Numbered from the stretch's first letter, positions 16,143-25,349 are shown. The stretch is 64,000 nt of DNA from Planctellipticum variicoloris (GCF_030622045.1 NZ_CP130886.1:5898001-5962000), one strand, 5' to 3'. Notes: generated by a model not told the origin, from the sequence alone. Numbers and translations are program-made.

Positions 16143-19100
16143 TCATTCAACAAACAAAAACTCTTTGACATTCACCAGCACATGGCACAGGTCGGCCCAG
16201 GCTTTGGCCCGGTCGCCGCCGTATTCGCCGGCCTGCTGATCCACGAACGCCAGGCTGCGGGAACGCTCCGCTGCCGTGGGGCTCCGGCCGTAGGCGGCCT
16301 CGTAGAGTCGGTCAATGTGTTCGACGTCGGTTCGCGGAACGGCCAGTTCGTGCTGCGCCCAGGCGGTCGTCTGCTGGACGACGAACGGGTTGTTCATCAT
16401 CGTCAATGCCTGAGCCGGGACGTTTGATGACGATCGTTTGCCCATCGTGGTGAAGGGGGTCGGGAAGTCGAAGGCCAGGAACATCGGCGTGAGAAAATTC
16501 CGGCGAACGTTGATGTAGAGGCTGCGTCGACCGTCGCCGTCGAGCGGGCCGGACTGACCCGGTCTTCCGCGGCCTTCCATGAACGGCGTCAGGTGGGGCG
16601 CCACGCTGGGGCCTTCCATCCGATCGTCGAGCCGGCCCGAGAGGACCAGCAACGAGTCGCGGATCGCTTCGGCCTCCAGGCGCTGCAGATTCTGGCGATG
16701 GAGCAGCACGTTCTGCGGATCGGCTTCCTCGGTCTTCGCGTCCGACGGATGGCTGGTCATGCGATACGCGGCGGAGAGGACAATCTGCCGCTGCAGCCGC
16801 TTGAGCGACCAGCCGCCCCGGACCAGGTCCGTCGCGAGCCAGTCGAGCAGTTCGGGGTGCGATGGGGGCTGGCCCATTTTGCCGAAGTCGTCGGGGGTCG
16901 GCACCAGTCCGCGGCCGAAGTGATGCAGCCACAGGCGATTGACGATGACCCGAGTCGCCAGCGGGTTGCTGCCGTCGACGAGCTGGCGGGCCAGTTCGAG
17001 GCGGCCGCTGCCGGGAGATTCGGTCTTGCGATCGGGACCGACGAAGATTTCCAGGAACCGTCGGGGGACTTCGTCGCCCGGTTTCTTCGGATTGCCGCGG
17101 ATCAGAACATGTTCGTTGTCCGCGAAACCATCCGTCATCGCGATCGTCGGGGCAGGCAGCGGGATTGCGGCTTCCTGCTCGCGGCGGGTCCTGGCCCATG
17201 CTGTCAGCGGCGCACTCTCGGGACCGGCGGTTTCCGGTGCGTCTGAGGCGCAGAGCAGCAGCGCGTTGATTAATTCGATCCGGTCGGCGGCGTCCGGCTC
17301 ACGGGACAGTGATCCCTGCTCCCAGGCGGTCAGTTCACGGTCGACGAGCCCGTGGAAGTTCTGCTGCCAGGCACCGACGGTATCGATCGACGCATCGTCG
17401 ATGAGGGCGGAGGTCAGCGAGTTCGGAGCGAGGACCGGAGCCGGCCCGTCGGTTGTCCGGATCTGCTGCAGGATCAGCCAACCATCGTCGAGGTCTTCGG
17501 CTTCGATATACGCGGATGCGCCGATCAGCTTGCTGACATCCATCCGGACCCAGACCGGACGGTCGCCAGTCGGAACATTGATGGTCAGACCGCCGTAGAG
17601 GGGGTTCTGAATGATGTGGAACCCGTCGACGATCAGGTGGACCTGGCCCGACTTGTGGCGGCGCTGCGGAGCGCCGTCGCCGGGGCGGCGGACCATCAGG
17701 TAGTCGATGAATTTGTGGCGGATCGTAAAACTCGGAGAGCGAAGGTCTCCCCGCAGTCGGCCGCTGATCCGTCCGCTGTGCATTTCACCGGGGAGCGCGA
17801 GCTGCCGCACCGGCTGCTGCGGATCGGGCTGGAGAATCGGCTCGGCGCCGACAGTCCCGCCCCCCTGGAAGGCGAACCCCGTCGGAAGCCAGCCGCTGAC
17901 GGGCGGCAAAATTTCGGAGGCTGCGCAGGCGGCTTCCACCGCGTTGCGGCGCTGTTGCAGCGCCTGCCGCACGCTGGCCCGGCGCTGCTGGAACTCGTCG
18001 TCGGTCTTTGCCAGGGCCAGAGATACAGGCGCAAAGAGCGGATGCTGCGGGTCTTTGGCGGCGTCCTGCCACTTGCCGGCCAGTTGCGGCCAGCTTTCGA
18101 GCAATTTGCGGAGCCGGGCAGTGGACTGTGTCACGAGAGCAGGCGTCAGGACGGCGGAGCCTTCCTGCAGGCGGTCGGCAATGCTCGTGGTCATCTCGGG
18201 AGGATTGCGGTCTGCCTGGTTCAGCCGGGAGCTGCGCAGATAGCCTGCCAGCGCGTAATAGTCCCGCGCTGTGATGGGATCGAATTTGTGATCGTGGCAG
18301 CGGGCGCAGGCGATCGTCAGGCCGAGAAACGTCTTGCCGAAGACGTCGAGCTGGTTGTCGACGGTGTCGCACTGCTCGGCCCGCAGATCGACGGGCGAAT
18401 GCTTCGATTGCGGGAACCAGTAGAATGCGGTGGCGGTGATCGACTCGTTCAAGCCGGTTCGCGGCTCTCGCCGGGGCGCCGGTAACAGATCCCCCGCAAC
18501 GTGCTCAATGACAAACTGGTTGTAGGGGAGGTCGGCGTTCCAGGCCCGGACGACATAGTCGCGGTAGGGGGCGGAATTGGGGATCTCGTAGTCGAATTCG
18601 TGTCCGCCGGTTTCTGCGAAGCGGACCAGATCGAGCCAGTGGCGGCCCCAGCGCTCGCCGTATTGGGGCGAGTCGAGCAGGCGGTCGACGAGCAGCTCGT
18701 ACGCGTCAGGACGCTGATCGGCCAGGAACGATTCCAGCTCTTCGGGCGAAGGGGGCAGGCCGGTCAGTTCGAGCGTCACGCGGCGGAACAGCGCCCTGCG
18801 ACCAGCTTCGCCGGCTGGCCGAAGTCCGACCGTTTCGAGCTTCGCGAGGACGAACCGGTCGATGGGTCCCCGGCACCAGTCGGACTGATGGACTTCCGGC
18901 GGAACGGGATGCTGGATGGGCTGAAACGACCAGTGCTGAGCCCGTTCGGCAATGTTGATGGAGCCCCCGACGGGGTCGGCGACGGCCCGTTCGGCGGGCC
19001 AAGGGGCGCCCAGTTCGACCCACTTCGTCAGGTCAGCGATGACTTCGGCGGGGAGCTTTCCCTTGGGAGGCATCTGGTAGCCGTCGGGATCGTAGCCGAT

Positions 19101-19358
19101 CGCCTCGACGAACGGGCTTTCGACGCTTTTGCCCGGAACGATCGCCGCCCCGGAGTCTCCCCCGCGCAGGAGTCCGGCCCGGCTGTCGAGCCGCAATCCG
19201 CCCTTTTGCTGATCCGGTCCGTGGCACTTCTGGCAATGTTCGACGAGGACAGGTCGAACCCGCTTCTCGAAGAATTCGAGCTGTTCGGGCGAAGGGGTCT
19301 CTTCCGCCGCGACAGGCAGAGATCCCAGAACGATGAAAACCCAAAACCAACGGAGCAT
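16143..19358 (-). CDS. PSCyt1-DUF1549-DUF1553 protein, paired with DUF1501
   Basis: 1071 residues: signal peptide (WFWVFIVLGSLPVAA), a planctomycete cytochrome-c-like PSCyt1 domain with one haem-binding motif Cys42-Gln-Lys-Cys45-His46 and a later methionine candidate in DGYQMPPKGKLP, then DUF1549 (RFVLAKLETVGLRPAGEAG through YGERWGRHWLDLVRFAET and ITARDYYALAGYL), an insertion of about 250 residues with beta-rich segments (about 480-740), and DUF1553 (LARQLVDGSNPLATRVIVNRLWLHHFGRGLV through SSNVPAQALTMMNNPFV). First gene of a two-gene operon with the DUF1501 gene. ATG 19358 has GAGGAA upstream. Function is unproven; a covalently bound haem and an exported location imply redox or polymer-degradation roles. 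Confidence 0.95.
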   Translation of the reverse strand: MLRWFWVFIVLGSLPVAAEETPSPEQLEFFEKRVRPVLVEHCQKCHGPDQQKGGLRLDSRAGLLRGGDSGAAIVPGKSVESPFVEAIGYDPDGYQMPPKGKLPAEVIADLTKWVELGAPWPAERAVADPVGGSINIAERAQHWSFQPIQHPVPPEVHQSDWCRGPIDRFVLAKLETVGLRPAGEAGRRALFRRVTLELTGLPPSPEELESFLADQRPDAYELLVDRLLDSPQYGERWGRHWLDLVRFAETGGHEFDYEIPNSAPYRDYVVRAWNADLPYNQFVIEHVAGDLLPAPRREPRTGLNESITATAFYWFPQSKHSPVDLRAEQCDTVDNQLDVFGKTFLGLTIACARCHDHKFDPITARDYYALAGYLRSSRLNQADRNPPEMTTSIADRLQEGSAVLTPALVTQSTARLRKLLESWPQLAGKWQDAAKDPQHPLFAPVSLALAKTDDEFQQRRASVRQALQQRRNAVEAACAASEILPPVSGWLPTGFAFQGGGTVGAEPILQPDPQQPVRQLALPGEMHSGRISGRLRGDLRSPSFTIRHKFIDYLMVRRPGDGAPQRRHKSGQVHLIVDGFHIIQNPLYGGLTINVPTGDRPVWVRMDVSKLIGASAYIEAEDLDDGWLILQQIRTTDGPAPVLAPNSLTSALIDDASIDTVGAWQQNFHGLVDRELTAWEQGSLSREPDAADRIELINALLLCASDAPETAGPESAPLTAWARTRREQEAAIPLPAPTIAMTDGFADNEHVLIRGNPKKPGDEVPRRFLEIFVGPDRKTESPGSGRLELARQLVDGSNPLATRVIVNRLWLHHFGRGLVPTPDDFGKMGQPPSHPELLDWLATDLVRGGWSLKRLQRQIVLSAAYRMTSHPSDAKTEEADPQNVLLHRQNLQRLEAEAIRDSLLVLSGRLDDRMEGPSVAPHLTPFMEGRGRPGQSGPLDGDGRRSLYINVRRNFLTPMFLAFDFPTPFTTMGKRSSSNVPAQALTMMNNPFVVQQTTAWAQHELAVPRTDVEHIDRLYEAAYGRSPTAAERSRSLAFVDQQAGEYGGDRAKAWADLCHVLVNVKEFLFVE

Positions 19359-19797
19359 GCCAATTCCTCAGGGGCAACACATCAACGATCGTTGACGGTT
19401 CCTTTGAGTTTACTCCCCTCCCACCCCGGCGCGAACTGCAAAGGTGGATTCGGTCACTGTGCGCCGCATGGCGCGGCGTCGATCAATCCAGTGAATGCCT
19501 GCGGACGACGTTGAACGCGTCTTGCAGGGATTTCGCTTCGAGACTGACTGGTTGCCTTTGCGACTGCCGCACAGACTGGAATGTCTCTACAACCGGATTC
19601 GAGCGATCTGCAACACAAGGGATTGCTCGTTCAAGATTCACGAGTCGGCCTACCCTTCTGTCCGGGTTTCGGGATAATGTCGGCTGTGCGTCAGGGGGTG
19701 ACGGACGGTCGATCGCGATTTCAGGCGGGCTCATCGAGTCATGCCCGGGGGTCGCCGTTGGCCGAGGGGACTGTTCCGGGGCGCAAAGGAGTCGGGA
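19359..19797. other. Gene-free divergent spacer
   Basis: The 439-bp gap separates the divergent PSCyt1 protein gene and glgX. The possible 60-residue frame at 19495-19677 has no ribosome-binding site and no recognisable features, so I do not call it. Small dyads are present, such as CAACGATCGTTG near 19383 and GCGCCGCATGGCGC near 19461. No clear -35/-10 pair could be settled by eye. Unlike most other large spacers here, it shows no heptad array. Confidence 0.5.
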
Positions 19798-22116
19798 ATG
19801 CAGGTCTGGCCGGGGAAACCCTCGCCGCTGGGGGCGACGTGGGACGGACGGGGCGTGAACTTTGCCCTGTTTTCGGAACACGCGAGCGCCGTTGAACTGT
19901 GTCTGTTCGATTCGCCGACGGCGCAGCGCGAGTCGGCCCGCATCCGCTTGACTGAGCAAACCGATTTCGTCTTCCACGGCTACGTCCCGGGACTGAAGCC
20001 GGGCCAGCTCTACGGTTACCGGGTTCACGGTCCGTACAATCCGAAACAGGGCCAGCGCTTCAATCCCACCAAGGTCCTGCTGGATCCGTACGCCAAGGCC
20101 ATCGGTCGGGACCTGACCTGGTGCGATGAGGATTTCGGGTACAAGATCGGCGACCCCGCGGCGGATCTGAGCCGGGACGAGCGGGATAATGCTTCGAAGG
20201 CCGCACTGGCGACCGTGATCGATCCGGCGTTTCACTGGGGAAACGATTGCCCGCCGCGCACGCCCTGGCACGAGACGCTGATCTACGAGATGCACGTCAA
20301 AGGCTACAGCCAGCGGAGCCCCTGGGTGCCGCGCGAGCTGCGCGGCACTTACGCGGGTCTGGCCTGCGAGGGGTCGCTCCGGCATCTGCGCTCGCTCGGA
20401 GTGACCGCGGTCGAGCTGCTGCCGGTTCATCATCACGCGGACGAGCGGTTTCTCGCCGATCAGGGGCTGGTCAATTTTTGGGGCTACAACACGCTCGGCT
20501 TTCTGGCGCCGGACGTCCGCTTTTCGTCGCGCGGGGCAGGGCAGAGCTCGGTCAACGAGTTCAAGCGGATGGTGCGGACGCTCCACCGCAACGGGCTCGA
20601 AGTGATCCTGGACGTGGTCTACAACCACACCGCCGAGGGCAATCACCTGGGGCCGACGCTGTCGCTGAAGGGGATCGACAATCAGTCGTACTACCGGCTG
20701 GTGCACGGCAACCAGCGGTACTACATGGACTACACGGGCTGCGGCAACACGCTGAACATGCTCTCTCCGCGCGTGCTGCAGCTCATCATGGACAGCCTGC
20801 GGTACTGGGTGCTGGAGATGCACGTCGACGGCTTCCGCTTCGACCTGGCCAGTGCACTCGCCCGCGAACTGCACGCCGTCGACAAGCTGGGCGCCTTCTT
20901 TGACATCATCCACCAGGACCCGGTTCTTTCGCAGGTGAAGCTGATCGCCGAGCCGTGGGACCTCGGGGAAGGGGGCTATCAGGTCGGCAATTTTCCCGTG
21001 CTGTGGACCGAGTGGAACGGCAAGTACCGCGACTGCGTCCGCCGGTTCTGGAAGGGAGACGGCCACACCGCCAACGAGTTCGCCACGCGGTTGTGCGGAT
21101 CGAGCGATCTGTACGAGCACAATGGCCGACGTCCCTATGCCAGCATCAACTTTGTGACGTGTCACGACGGCTTCGTGCTGGAAGATCTGGTCAGCTACAA
21201 CCAGAAGCACAACGAGGCCAACCGGCAGAATAACCAGGACGGCGACGGCCACAACAATAGCTGGAACTGCGGCACCGAAGGCCCGGCGTCCGATCCGAAG
21301 ATCCGCGAACTCCGCGAACGGCAGAAGCGGAATTTCATTGCGACGCTGCTGTTTTCGCAGGGCGTGGCGATGCTCCGCAGCGGGGACGAGTTCAGCCAGT
21401 CACAGCTCGGCAATAACAACGCCTACTGCCAGGACAACGAAATCACCTGGATCAACTGGCGGCTGGACGAACAGCAGCAGGCGTTTCTGCAGTTCGTCAG
21501 GAAGGCGATCCGGTTGTGGAAGAGCCAGCCGGTCCTCCGGCGACGGAAGTTTTTCCAGGGCCGGGCGATTCGCGGCGTCAACGTGCGGGACGTGGTCTGG
21601 ATGACGCCCCAGGGTCTGGAGATGACCGACGACGACTGGAGCAAGCACTACGTGCGTTGCCTGGGAATGCGTCTCGAAGGCCGGATGGCGGACGAGATCG
21701 ACGGCCGCGGCGCGCCGATCGTCGGAGATACGTTGCTGCTGCTGTTCAACTCGCACCACGAAAAGATTCCGTTCAAGCTGCCGGGACACGAGGCGGACCA
21801 GTACTGGGAGCCGCTGCTGGATACCGCCGACTCTCATCTGTCCCGCCGGATGACGGCCGGGGACGGCTACCCGCTGCAGGGCCGGTCAATGGCCGTGCTG
21901 CGACTGCAGTCGGCATGGACGCGCAAGGCCCGCGACCTGTGGGACCGCCTGCGCGGCAAGTCGCCGATCCCCATTCAGCCCGCCTACCAGCCGATTCCAC
22001 CGACGCCACTGCCCGTCGAGCCGGAAACGGAGCCGGAAACGGACGAGGAGGAATTGGAGACGCCGGAAGTGGAAGAGCCGGAAACGGTGAAAGAGCCGTT
22101 GAGGGTTGAGAGTTGA
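19798..22116 (+). CDS. glgX: Glycogen debranching enzyme, isoamylase type
   Basis: Hydrolyses alpha-1,6 branches of glycogen or limit dextrin; GH13 subfamily 11, cytoplasmic. 772 residues: an N-terminal CBM48-type domain (VNFALFSEHASAVELCLFD), the catalytic barrel with DVVYNHTAEG, nucleophile Asp349 in DGFRFDLAS, acid/base Glu385 in LIAEPWDLGEGGYQVG and transition-state Asp457 in TCHDGFVL, then a C-terminal beta-domain. ATG 19798 is chosen because AAAGGAG lies 7 nt upstream and the family's usual start (MQVWPGKPSPLGA) follows. The last 50 or so residues are an unusual Pro/Glu/Thr-rich tail with repeated EPETE units; the final codons and stop lie inside a heptad repeat array that continues into the spacer. 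Confidence 0.95.
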   Translation: MQVWPGKPSPLGATWDGRGVNFALFSEHASAVELCLFDSPTAQRESARIRLTEQTDFVFHGYVPGLKPGQLYGYRVHGPYNPKQGQRFNPTKVLLDPYAKAIGRDLTWCDEDFGYKIGDPAADLSRDERDNASKAALATVIDPAFHWGNDCPPRTPWHETLIYEMHVKGYSQRSPWVPRELRGTYAGLACEGSLRHLRSLGVTAVELLPVHHHADERFLADQGLVNFWGYNTLGFLAPDVRFSSRGAGQSSVNEFKRMVRTLHRNGLEVILDVVYNHTAEGNHLGPTLSLKGIDNQSYYRLVHGNQRYYMDYTGCGNTLNMLSPRVLQLIMDSLRYWVLEMHVDGFRFDLASALARELHAVDKLGAFFDIIHQDPVLSQVKLIAEPWDLGEGGYQVGNFPVLWTEWNGKYRDCVRRFWKGDGHTANEFATRLCGSSDLYEHNGRRPYASINFVTCHDGFVLEDLVSYNQKHNEANRQNNQDGDGHNNSWNCGTEGPASDPKIRELRERQKRNFIATLLFSQGVAMLRSGDEFSQSQLGNNNAYCQDNEITWINWRLDEQQQAFLQFVRKAIRLWKSQPVLRRRKFFQGRAIRGVNVRDVVWMTPQGLEMTDDDWSKHYVRCLGMRLEGRMADEIDGRGAPIVGDTLLLLFNSHHEKIPFKLPGHEADQYWEPLLDTADSHLSRRMTAGDGYPLQGRSMAVLRLQSAWTRKARDLWDRLRGKSPIPIQPAYQPIPPTPLPVEPETEPETDEEELETPEVEEPETVKEPLRVES

Positions 22117-22148
22117 GAGTTTGTCAGTGGTCCGTCGTCAGTGGTCCG
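22098..22148 (+). repeat. Heptad array overlapping the glgX stop codon
   Basis: In-phase 7-nt units starting inside the coding sequence: GTTGAGG, then GTTGAGA twice, then GT-rich units that include a 14-nt word (GTCAGTGGTCCGTC) present twice in tandem at 22123-22150. The TGA stop at 22114-22116 is contained in a unit. The same GTTGAGA word follows the mdh stop on the opposite strand. Confidence 0.7.
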
Positions 22149-22162
22149 TTGCGATCCAGGTC

Positions 22163-22532
22163 GCACGTCCCTGAGTCCGCGAAGGGCGTGGGTTCGATTT
22201 CAGTGCTCGGCTGACGGCTCGCGTTGTGGCTTTCGTTCGGCTTCGATCCGCTGCCACTTGAGACGGGAAGCCAGATATTTTCTAGACGATTCGGTCAGGC
22301 GCGTGGTGACTGCACCGCACTCCGTGCAGGCAATGGATTCAACGGCGAATTGCGCAAGGAAGATCTCGTTGGCCTTGAACCACTGCTGGCTCAGCAGCAA
22401 ATGATTCGATAATGAGAGTCTGCCGGTCAGAGAGCACAAACGCGTTCCGCAGTGCAAGAGATCAACTGCAGGCCAATTGTCTCCATCGAAATTGGGACAA
22501 AGACCACACCCTTCGCGGACTCAGGGACGTGC
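22163..22532. mobile_element. 370-bp element bounded by 29-bp terminal inverted repeats (MITE-like)
   Basis: The left end, 22163-22191, and right end, 22504-22532, are inverted copies with 28 of 29 bases matching; the core word is GCACGTCCCTGAGTCCGCG. Partial similarity continues about 7 bp outward. The interior is about 312 bp, looks lower in G+C than the surroundings by eye, and contains one short open frame (22200-22457, minus). Size and structure fit a non-autonomous transposable element or the remnant of a small insertion. I cannot identify a clear target-site duplication. The alternative is a chance-free but non-mobile long hairpin in the glgX/SpoU convergent spacer. Confidence 0.5.
22200..22457 (-). 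CDS. Possible 85-residue protein inside the inverted-repeat element
   Basis: An open frame starting with TTG encodes a short peptide with one Cys-x-x-Cys pair (IACTECGAVTTRLTESS) followed by a basic helix (KYLASRLKWQRIEAERKPQ). Composition is plausible for a real protein or a fragment of one, but the start is weak, no ribosome-binding site is visible and no family is recognised. Its exact confinement between the 29-bp inverted repeats is the main reason to list it. It may be a degraded passenger gene. Confidence 0.3.
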   Translation of the reverse strand: MHCGTRLCSLTGRLSLSNHLLLSQQWFKANEIFLAQFAVESIACTECGAVTTRLTESSRKYLASRLKWQRIEAERKPQREPSAEH

Positions 22533-22545
22533 CACCCGGCGCAAA

Positions 22546-22587
22546 GCTCCAAATCCCAAACACCAAATCACCAAAAACCAATTACAA
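22546..22587 (-). repeat. Heptad array at the stop of the SpoU methylase gene
   Basis: Read on the minus strand, six in-phase units of the TTGGNNT type begin with TTGTAAT, which contains the TAA stop (22584-22582) of the methylase gene, and run away from it. On the + strand the segment appears as CCAAAT/CCCAAA words. It is a variant of the same period-7 architecture seen at other gene ends but with G/T rather than G/A bias. Confidence 0.6.
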
Positions 22588-23319
22588 CGCCCCACTCAAC
22601 TGCGACAACAGAATGCCCGTCGCCACGGAGACGTTCAGCGACCCGACCGCTCCTTCGCCCGGGATCTTGCAGACTTCGTCGCAGAGGTCGAGCGTCAGCC
22701 GGCGGAGGCCCTGCTCTTCGTTCCCGACCACCAGCAGCCACGGGCGGCCCCGATCGACCGCGGAGACCGATTGCGTCGCGTGTTCCGAGGAACCGAGCAC
22801 CCACAGCCCGGCGTCTTTGGCGAGTTTCAGCGCCTGGCTGAGATTGGTCGGCTGCGCGAAGGGGACGTGTTCCATGCCCCCCGAGGCGACATCGTAGACC
22901 GTGCCAGTCAGTGGGGCCGAGCGATCTTTGGTGACCAGGATGCCGCGGATGCCGAAAAAAGCCGCCGTCCGGAAGATGGCCCCCACGTTGTGCGGGTCCT
23001 GCAGGCAGTCGAGGGCCAGCCAGAGGCCGGGCGTGCCGTCGCCGGAGGGTTTGAAGAAGACGTCCAGATTCGTTTCGCGGCATTCGACGACGTTGGCGCT
23101 GGCGGCGCTCAGGCGGGCCGATTTGTCGTCGCGCGAGCGTGCTTTCGGGGCCTCGGCGAGCTCGGTCCGGACGGGAATCTGCCGGGCGCGGGCGGCTTCG
23201 ACCACTTCGGCCCAGCCGGAAGAGGGCTTGCCGGGGGGGACGCGGACTTCGAGGACGTCGTGCGGACGCATTTCGAGGGCGGCGAGGACGCTGTGGGGAT
23301 TGTGCAGGGAGAGAGTCAT
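22582..23319 (-). CDS. SpoU/TrmH-family RNA 2'-O-methyltransferase (second of a tandem pair)
   Basis: Transfers a methyl group from S-adenosylmethionine to a ribose 2'-OH in rRNA or tRNA. 245 residues: an N-terminal substrate-recognition part (LEVRVPPGKP, IPVRTELAEAP), then the SPOUT knot with motif 1 LQDPHNVGAIFRTAAFFGI (Asn and Arg about residues 110-117), motif 2 LLVVGNEEQGL and motif 3 IPGEGAVGSLNVSVATGIL. The ATG overlaps the stop of the upstream SpoU gene by 4 bp (ATGA), indicating translational coupling. The target base cannot be assigned from sequence. The terminal codons and stop lie in a heptad array. Confidence 0.92.
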   Translation of the reverse strand: MTLSLHNPHSVLAALEMRPHDVLEVRVPPGKPSSGWAEVVEAARARQIPVRTELAEAPKARSRDDKSARLSAASANVVECRETNLDVFFKPSGDGTPGLWLALDCLQDPHNVGAIFRTAAFFGIRGILVTKDRSAPLTGTVYDVASGGMEHVPFAQPTNLSQALKLAKDAGLWVLGSSEHATQSVSAVDRGRPWLLVVGNEEQGLRRLTLDLCDEVCKIPGEGAVGSLNVSVATGILLSQLSGAL

Positions 23320-24122
23320 GACTGCGGATCTTTCGCCGCCAGGGCGCGTTGCCGCTGGACTTCGTAGAAGAGGATGCCCGCCGAGACGGCGGCGTTGAGC
23401 GAGCCGACGCGGCCGGCTACGGGAATCTGCAGCGCACCCGCACAGCGGGCGAGCAGTTCGGGGTCGACGCCCCGGCCTTCATTGCCGATGACGATGGCGG
23501 TGCCGCCGCGAAGATCGGCCTCCCAGGCGGGGCGGGGAGATTTTTCGGACGCGGCCCAGCAGGCGATGCCGCGCTGAGTGAGCTGGTCGAGCGCCTCCCT
23601 CAGGCTGTCGACCCGGACGATGGGGACATGATTGACCGCCCCGGCGGAGCTGCGGGCGACCTGGCTGTTGACGCCGGATTGTCCGTCGTGGCCCAGGATC
23701 AGGCCGTCGCAGCCGAGGACTTCGGCGGAGCGGAGAATCGCCCCCAGGTTGAACGGGTCCTGAATGTGGTCCAGCACGACCAGTCGCGGAGCGGCGGGAA
23801 GCAACGGCCAGAGGTCGGCCAGTGCGAGGTACGGGAACTCGCTCATGCGGGCGGCGAAGCCCTGGTGATCGCCGACGCGGCAGGTTTTCTGAAGCTGGTC
23901 GTCGGAGACGACTTGCAGCGGGATGTCGAGGCGTTCGGCGGTCCGGCGGGTTTCGCGGGCGGCATCGGGCTCGGCCCGCTCCGAGAGCAGCAGTTCGAGG
24001 ACGGGCCAGCGCGCAGCGCGAAGGGTTTCGAGGACGACGTTGCGTCCCCAGATCCAGCAGCGGTTGTGATTGGTGAGGACCGGCTTCCCCGCCCGGCGGC
24101 CCCCCCGCGACTGATGCACCAT
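23316..24122 (-). CDS. rlmB: 23S rRNA (guanosine-2'-O-)-methyltransferase RlmB-like
   Basis: 268 residues. After a basic N-terminus (HQSRGGRRAGKP) comes the RlmB-type substrate-binding domain, which opens with WIWGRNVVLETLRAARWPVLELLLS, then a linker and the SpoU catalytic domain with VVLDHIQDPFNLGAILRSAEVLGC (motif 1), AIVIGNEGRGVDPELL (motif 2) and IPVAGRVGSLNAAVSAGILFYE (motif 3). This layout matches RlmB/TrmH group 3, which methylates G2251 of 23S rRNA in E. coli; the exact target here is inferred. It is the first gene of a coupled pair. ATG 24122 has only a weak ribosome-binding site; longer in-frame starts exist but add non-conserved sequence. Confidence 0.88.
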   Translation of the reverse strand: MVHQSRGGRRAGKPVLTNHNRCWIWGRNVVLETLRAARWPVLELLLSERAEPDAARETRRTAERLDIPLQVVSDDQLQKTCRVGDHQGFAARMSEFPYLALADLWPLLPAAPRLVVLDHIQDPFNLGAILRSAEVLGCDGLILGHDGQSGVNSQVARSSAGAVNHVPIVRVDSLREALDQLTQRGIACWAASEKSPRPAWEADLRGGTAIVIGNEGRGVDPELLARCAGALQIPVAGRVGSLNAAVSAGILFYEVQRQRALAAKDPQS

Positions 24123-24347
24123 GACTGCTTTTGCTTCGCCCGATCGCGGTTGAGAGAGTCTTTTCAGAGGTCGAACGGGGCATTGTCGCGAGTTTGGGGG
24201 CGGAGGGGTAGGGCGGAGGCCCGGTGATGGTGAATCAAGGGCAACGTTGGCAAGATGGCGACTGAAAATGCCGAAAACATGTGATAGCCTGTATCGGTGG
24301 CCCGGTGCCATACGCAGGCCTGTGCCCGGATCTTGCGGAAATCGGAT

Positions 24348-25349
24348 ATGGCGACTGCCGAACAAGTTAAGGCGCTTCTCAAGAGCTACAGCAGCGGCAA
24401 TGGGGAACATTTTGCCTCGGTGGCGCTGCAGATTGCCGCCGATGCTGCCCGCGCAGGGCGCGGAAATATTGCTCAGGAGCTCCGCGACCTCGTCGACGAT
24501 ATTAAACGCAAGCAGTCCGCCGGGAAGATCGGCGGGGCAGTGCCGATCGCGCGGCCGAGTGGCGAACTGGCAGCTCTTCTGGCAGCCTCGTATCCGCAAA
24601 CCCGACTGTCAGAGATGGTTCTCAGCCAGACGACGCACGAAGCACTGCAGCGAGTTCTGCGCGAGTATCGCAGCCAGACCAGACTCCGCGAACACGGCCT
24701 GTCCGCACGACGAAAACTGTTGCTGGTTGGCCCGCCCGGATGTGGAAAGACGATGTCCGCCGCGGCACTAGCGGGGGAGTTGAAGCTGCCATTGTTCTCG
24801 GTCCAGTTTCACGGACTGATCACGAAGTTCATGGGCGAAACCGCGGCGAAGCTTCACTTGATTTTTCAGTCGATGACGCAGACTCGCGGCGTATATTTCT
24901 TCGATGAGTTCGACGCAATTGGCGCTAATCGGGGCTCCCGTAACGATGTGGGCGAAATTCGCCGCGTCCTGAACTCGTTTCTGCAGTTCCTGGAACAGGA
25001 CGACTCCGACAGCCTGATCGTGGCGGCGACGAACTTTGAAGCGATGCTGGACGAAGCCCTGTTTCGCCGGTTCGACGACGTGATTCAGTATGCTCGCCCC
25101 GACGCAGAGCAGATTGTCCTGCTCATTCGCAATCGCCTGCACAGCTTTCTCGGCGCGCGGATGGAATGGGGCAAGATCAAAACCGCCGCCGAGGATTTCA
25201 GCCACGCTGAAGTCGCCCGTGCATGCGACGACGCGGCGAAGGACTGCATCCTGCAGGATAAGGAGCGAGTCACGACGGCGATGTTGCTCAAGACCCTCAG
25301 AGAACGCCGTTTGGGCGGCGCTCGCCCCGTCGAGATCATTGGCCCGTAG
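24348..25349 (+). CDS. ietA: AAA+ ATPase, IetA-like (antitoxin/regulator of the IetAS protease module)
   Basis: 333 residues: a helical N-terminal region (residues 1-75, QVKALLKSYSSGNGEHFASVA) followed by one AAA+ domain with Walker A GPPGCGKT at 128-135, Walker B with Asp186-Glu187 in VYFFDEFDAIG, sensor-1 VAATN and arginine-finger FRRFDD. It sits 16 bp upstream of a subtilisin-like protease gene. That exact pair is known as IetA-IetS: on Agrobacterium Ti plasmids the ATPase neutralises the toxic protease and stabilises the plasmid, and related pairs have been tested as anti-phage defence. The functional assignment is by domain order and context. ATG 24348 with GGA upstream gives the family N-terminus. 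Confidence 0.85.
   Translation: MATAEQVKALLKSYSSGNGEHFASVALQIAADAARAGRGNIAQELRDLVDDIKRKQSAGKIGGAVPIARPSGELAALLAASYPQTRLSEMVLSQTTHEALQRVLREYRSQTRLREHGLSARRKLLLVGPPGCGKTMSAAALAGELKLPLFSVQFHGLITKFMGETAAKLHLIFQSMTQTRGVYFFDEFDAIGANRGSRNDVGEIRRVLNSFLQFLEQDDSDSLIVAATNFEAMLDEALFRRFDDVIQYARPDAEQIVLLIRNRLHSFLGARMEWGKIKTAAEDFSHAEVARACDDAAKDCILQDKERVTTAMLLKTLRERRLGGARPVEIIGP

Noticed and set aside
19483-21252. 589-residue antisense frame over glgX
   Set aside because: Low-complexity Arg/Val/His-rich translation, typical shadow of a high-G+C gene; glgX has clear catalytic motifs.
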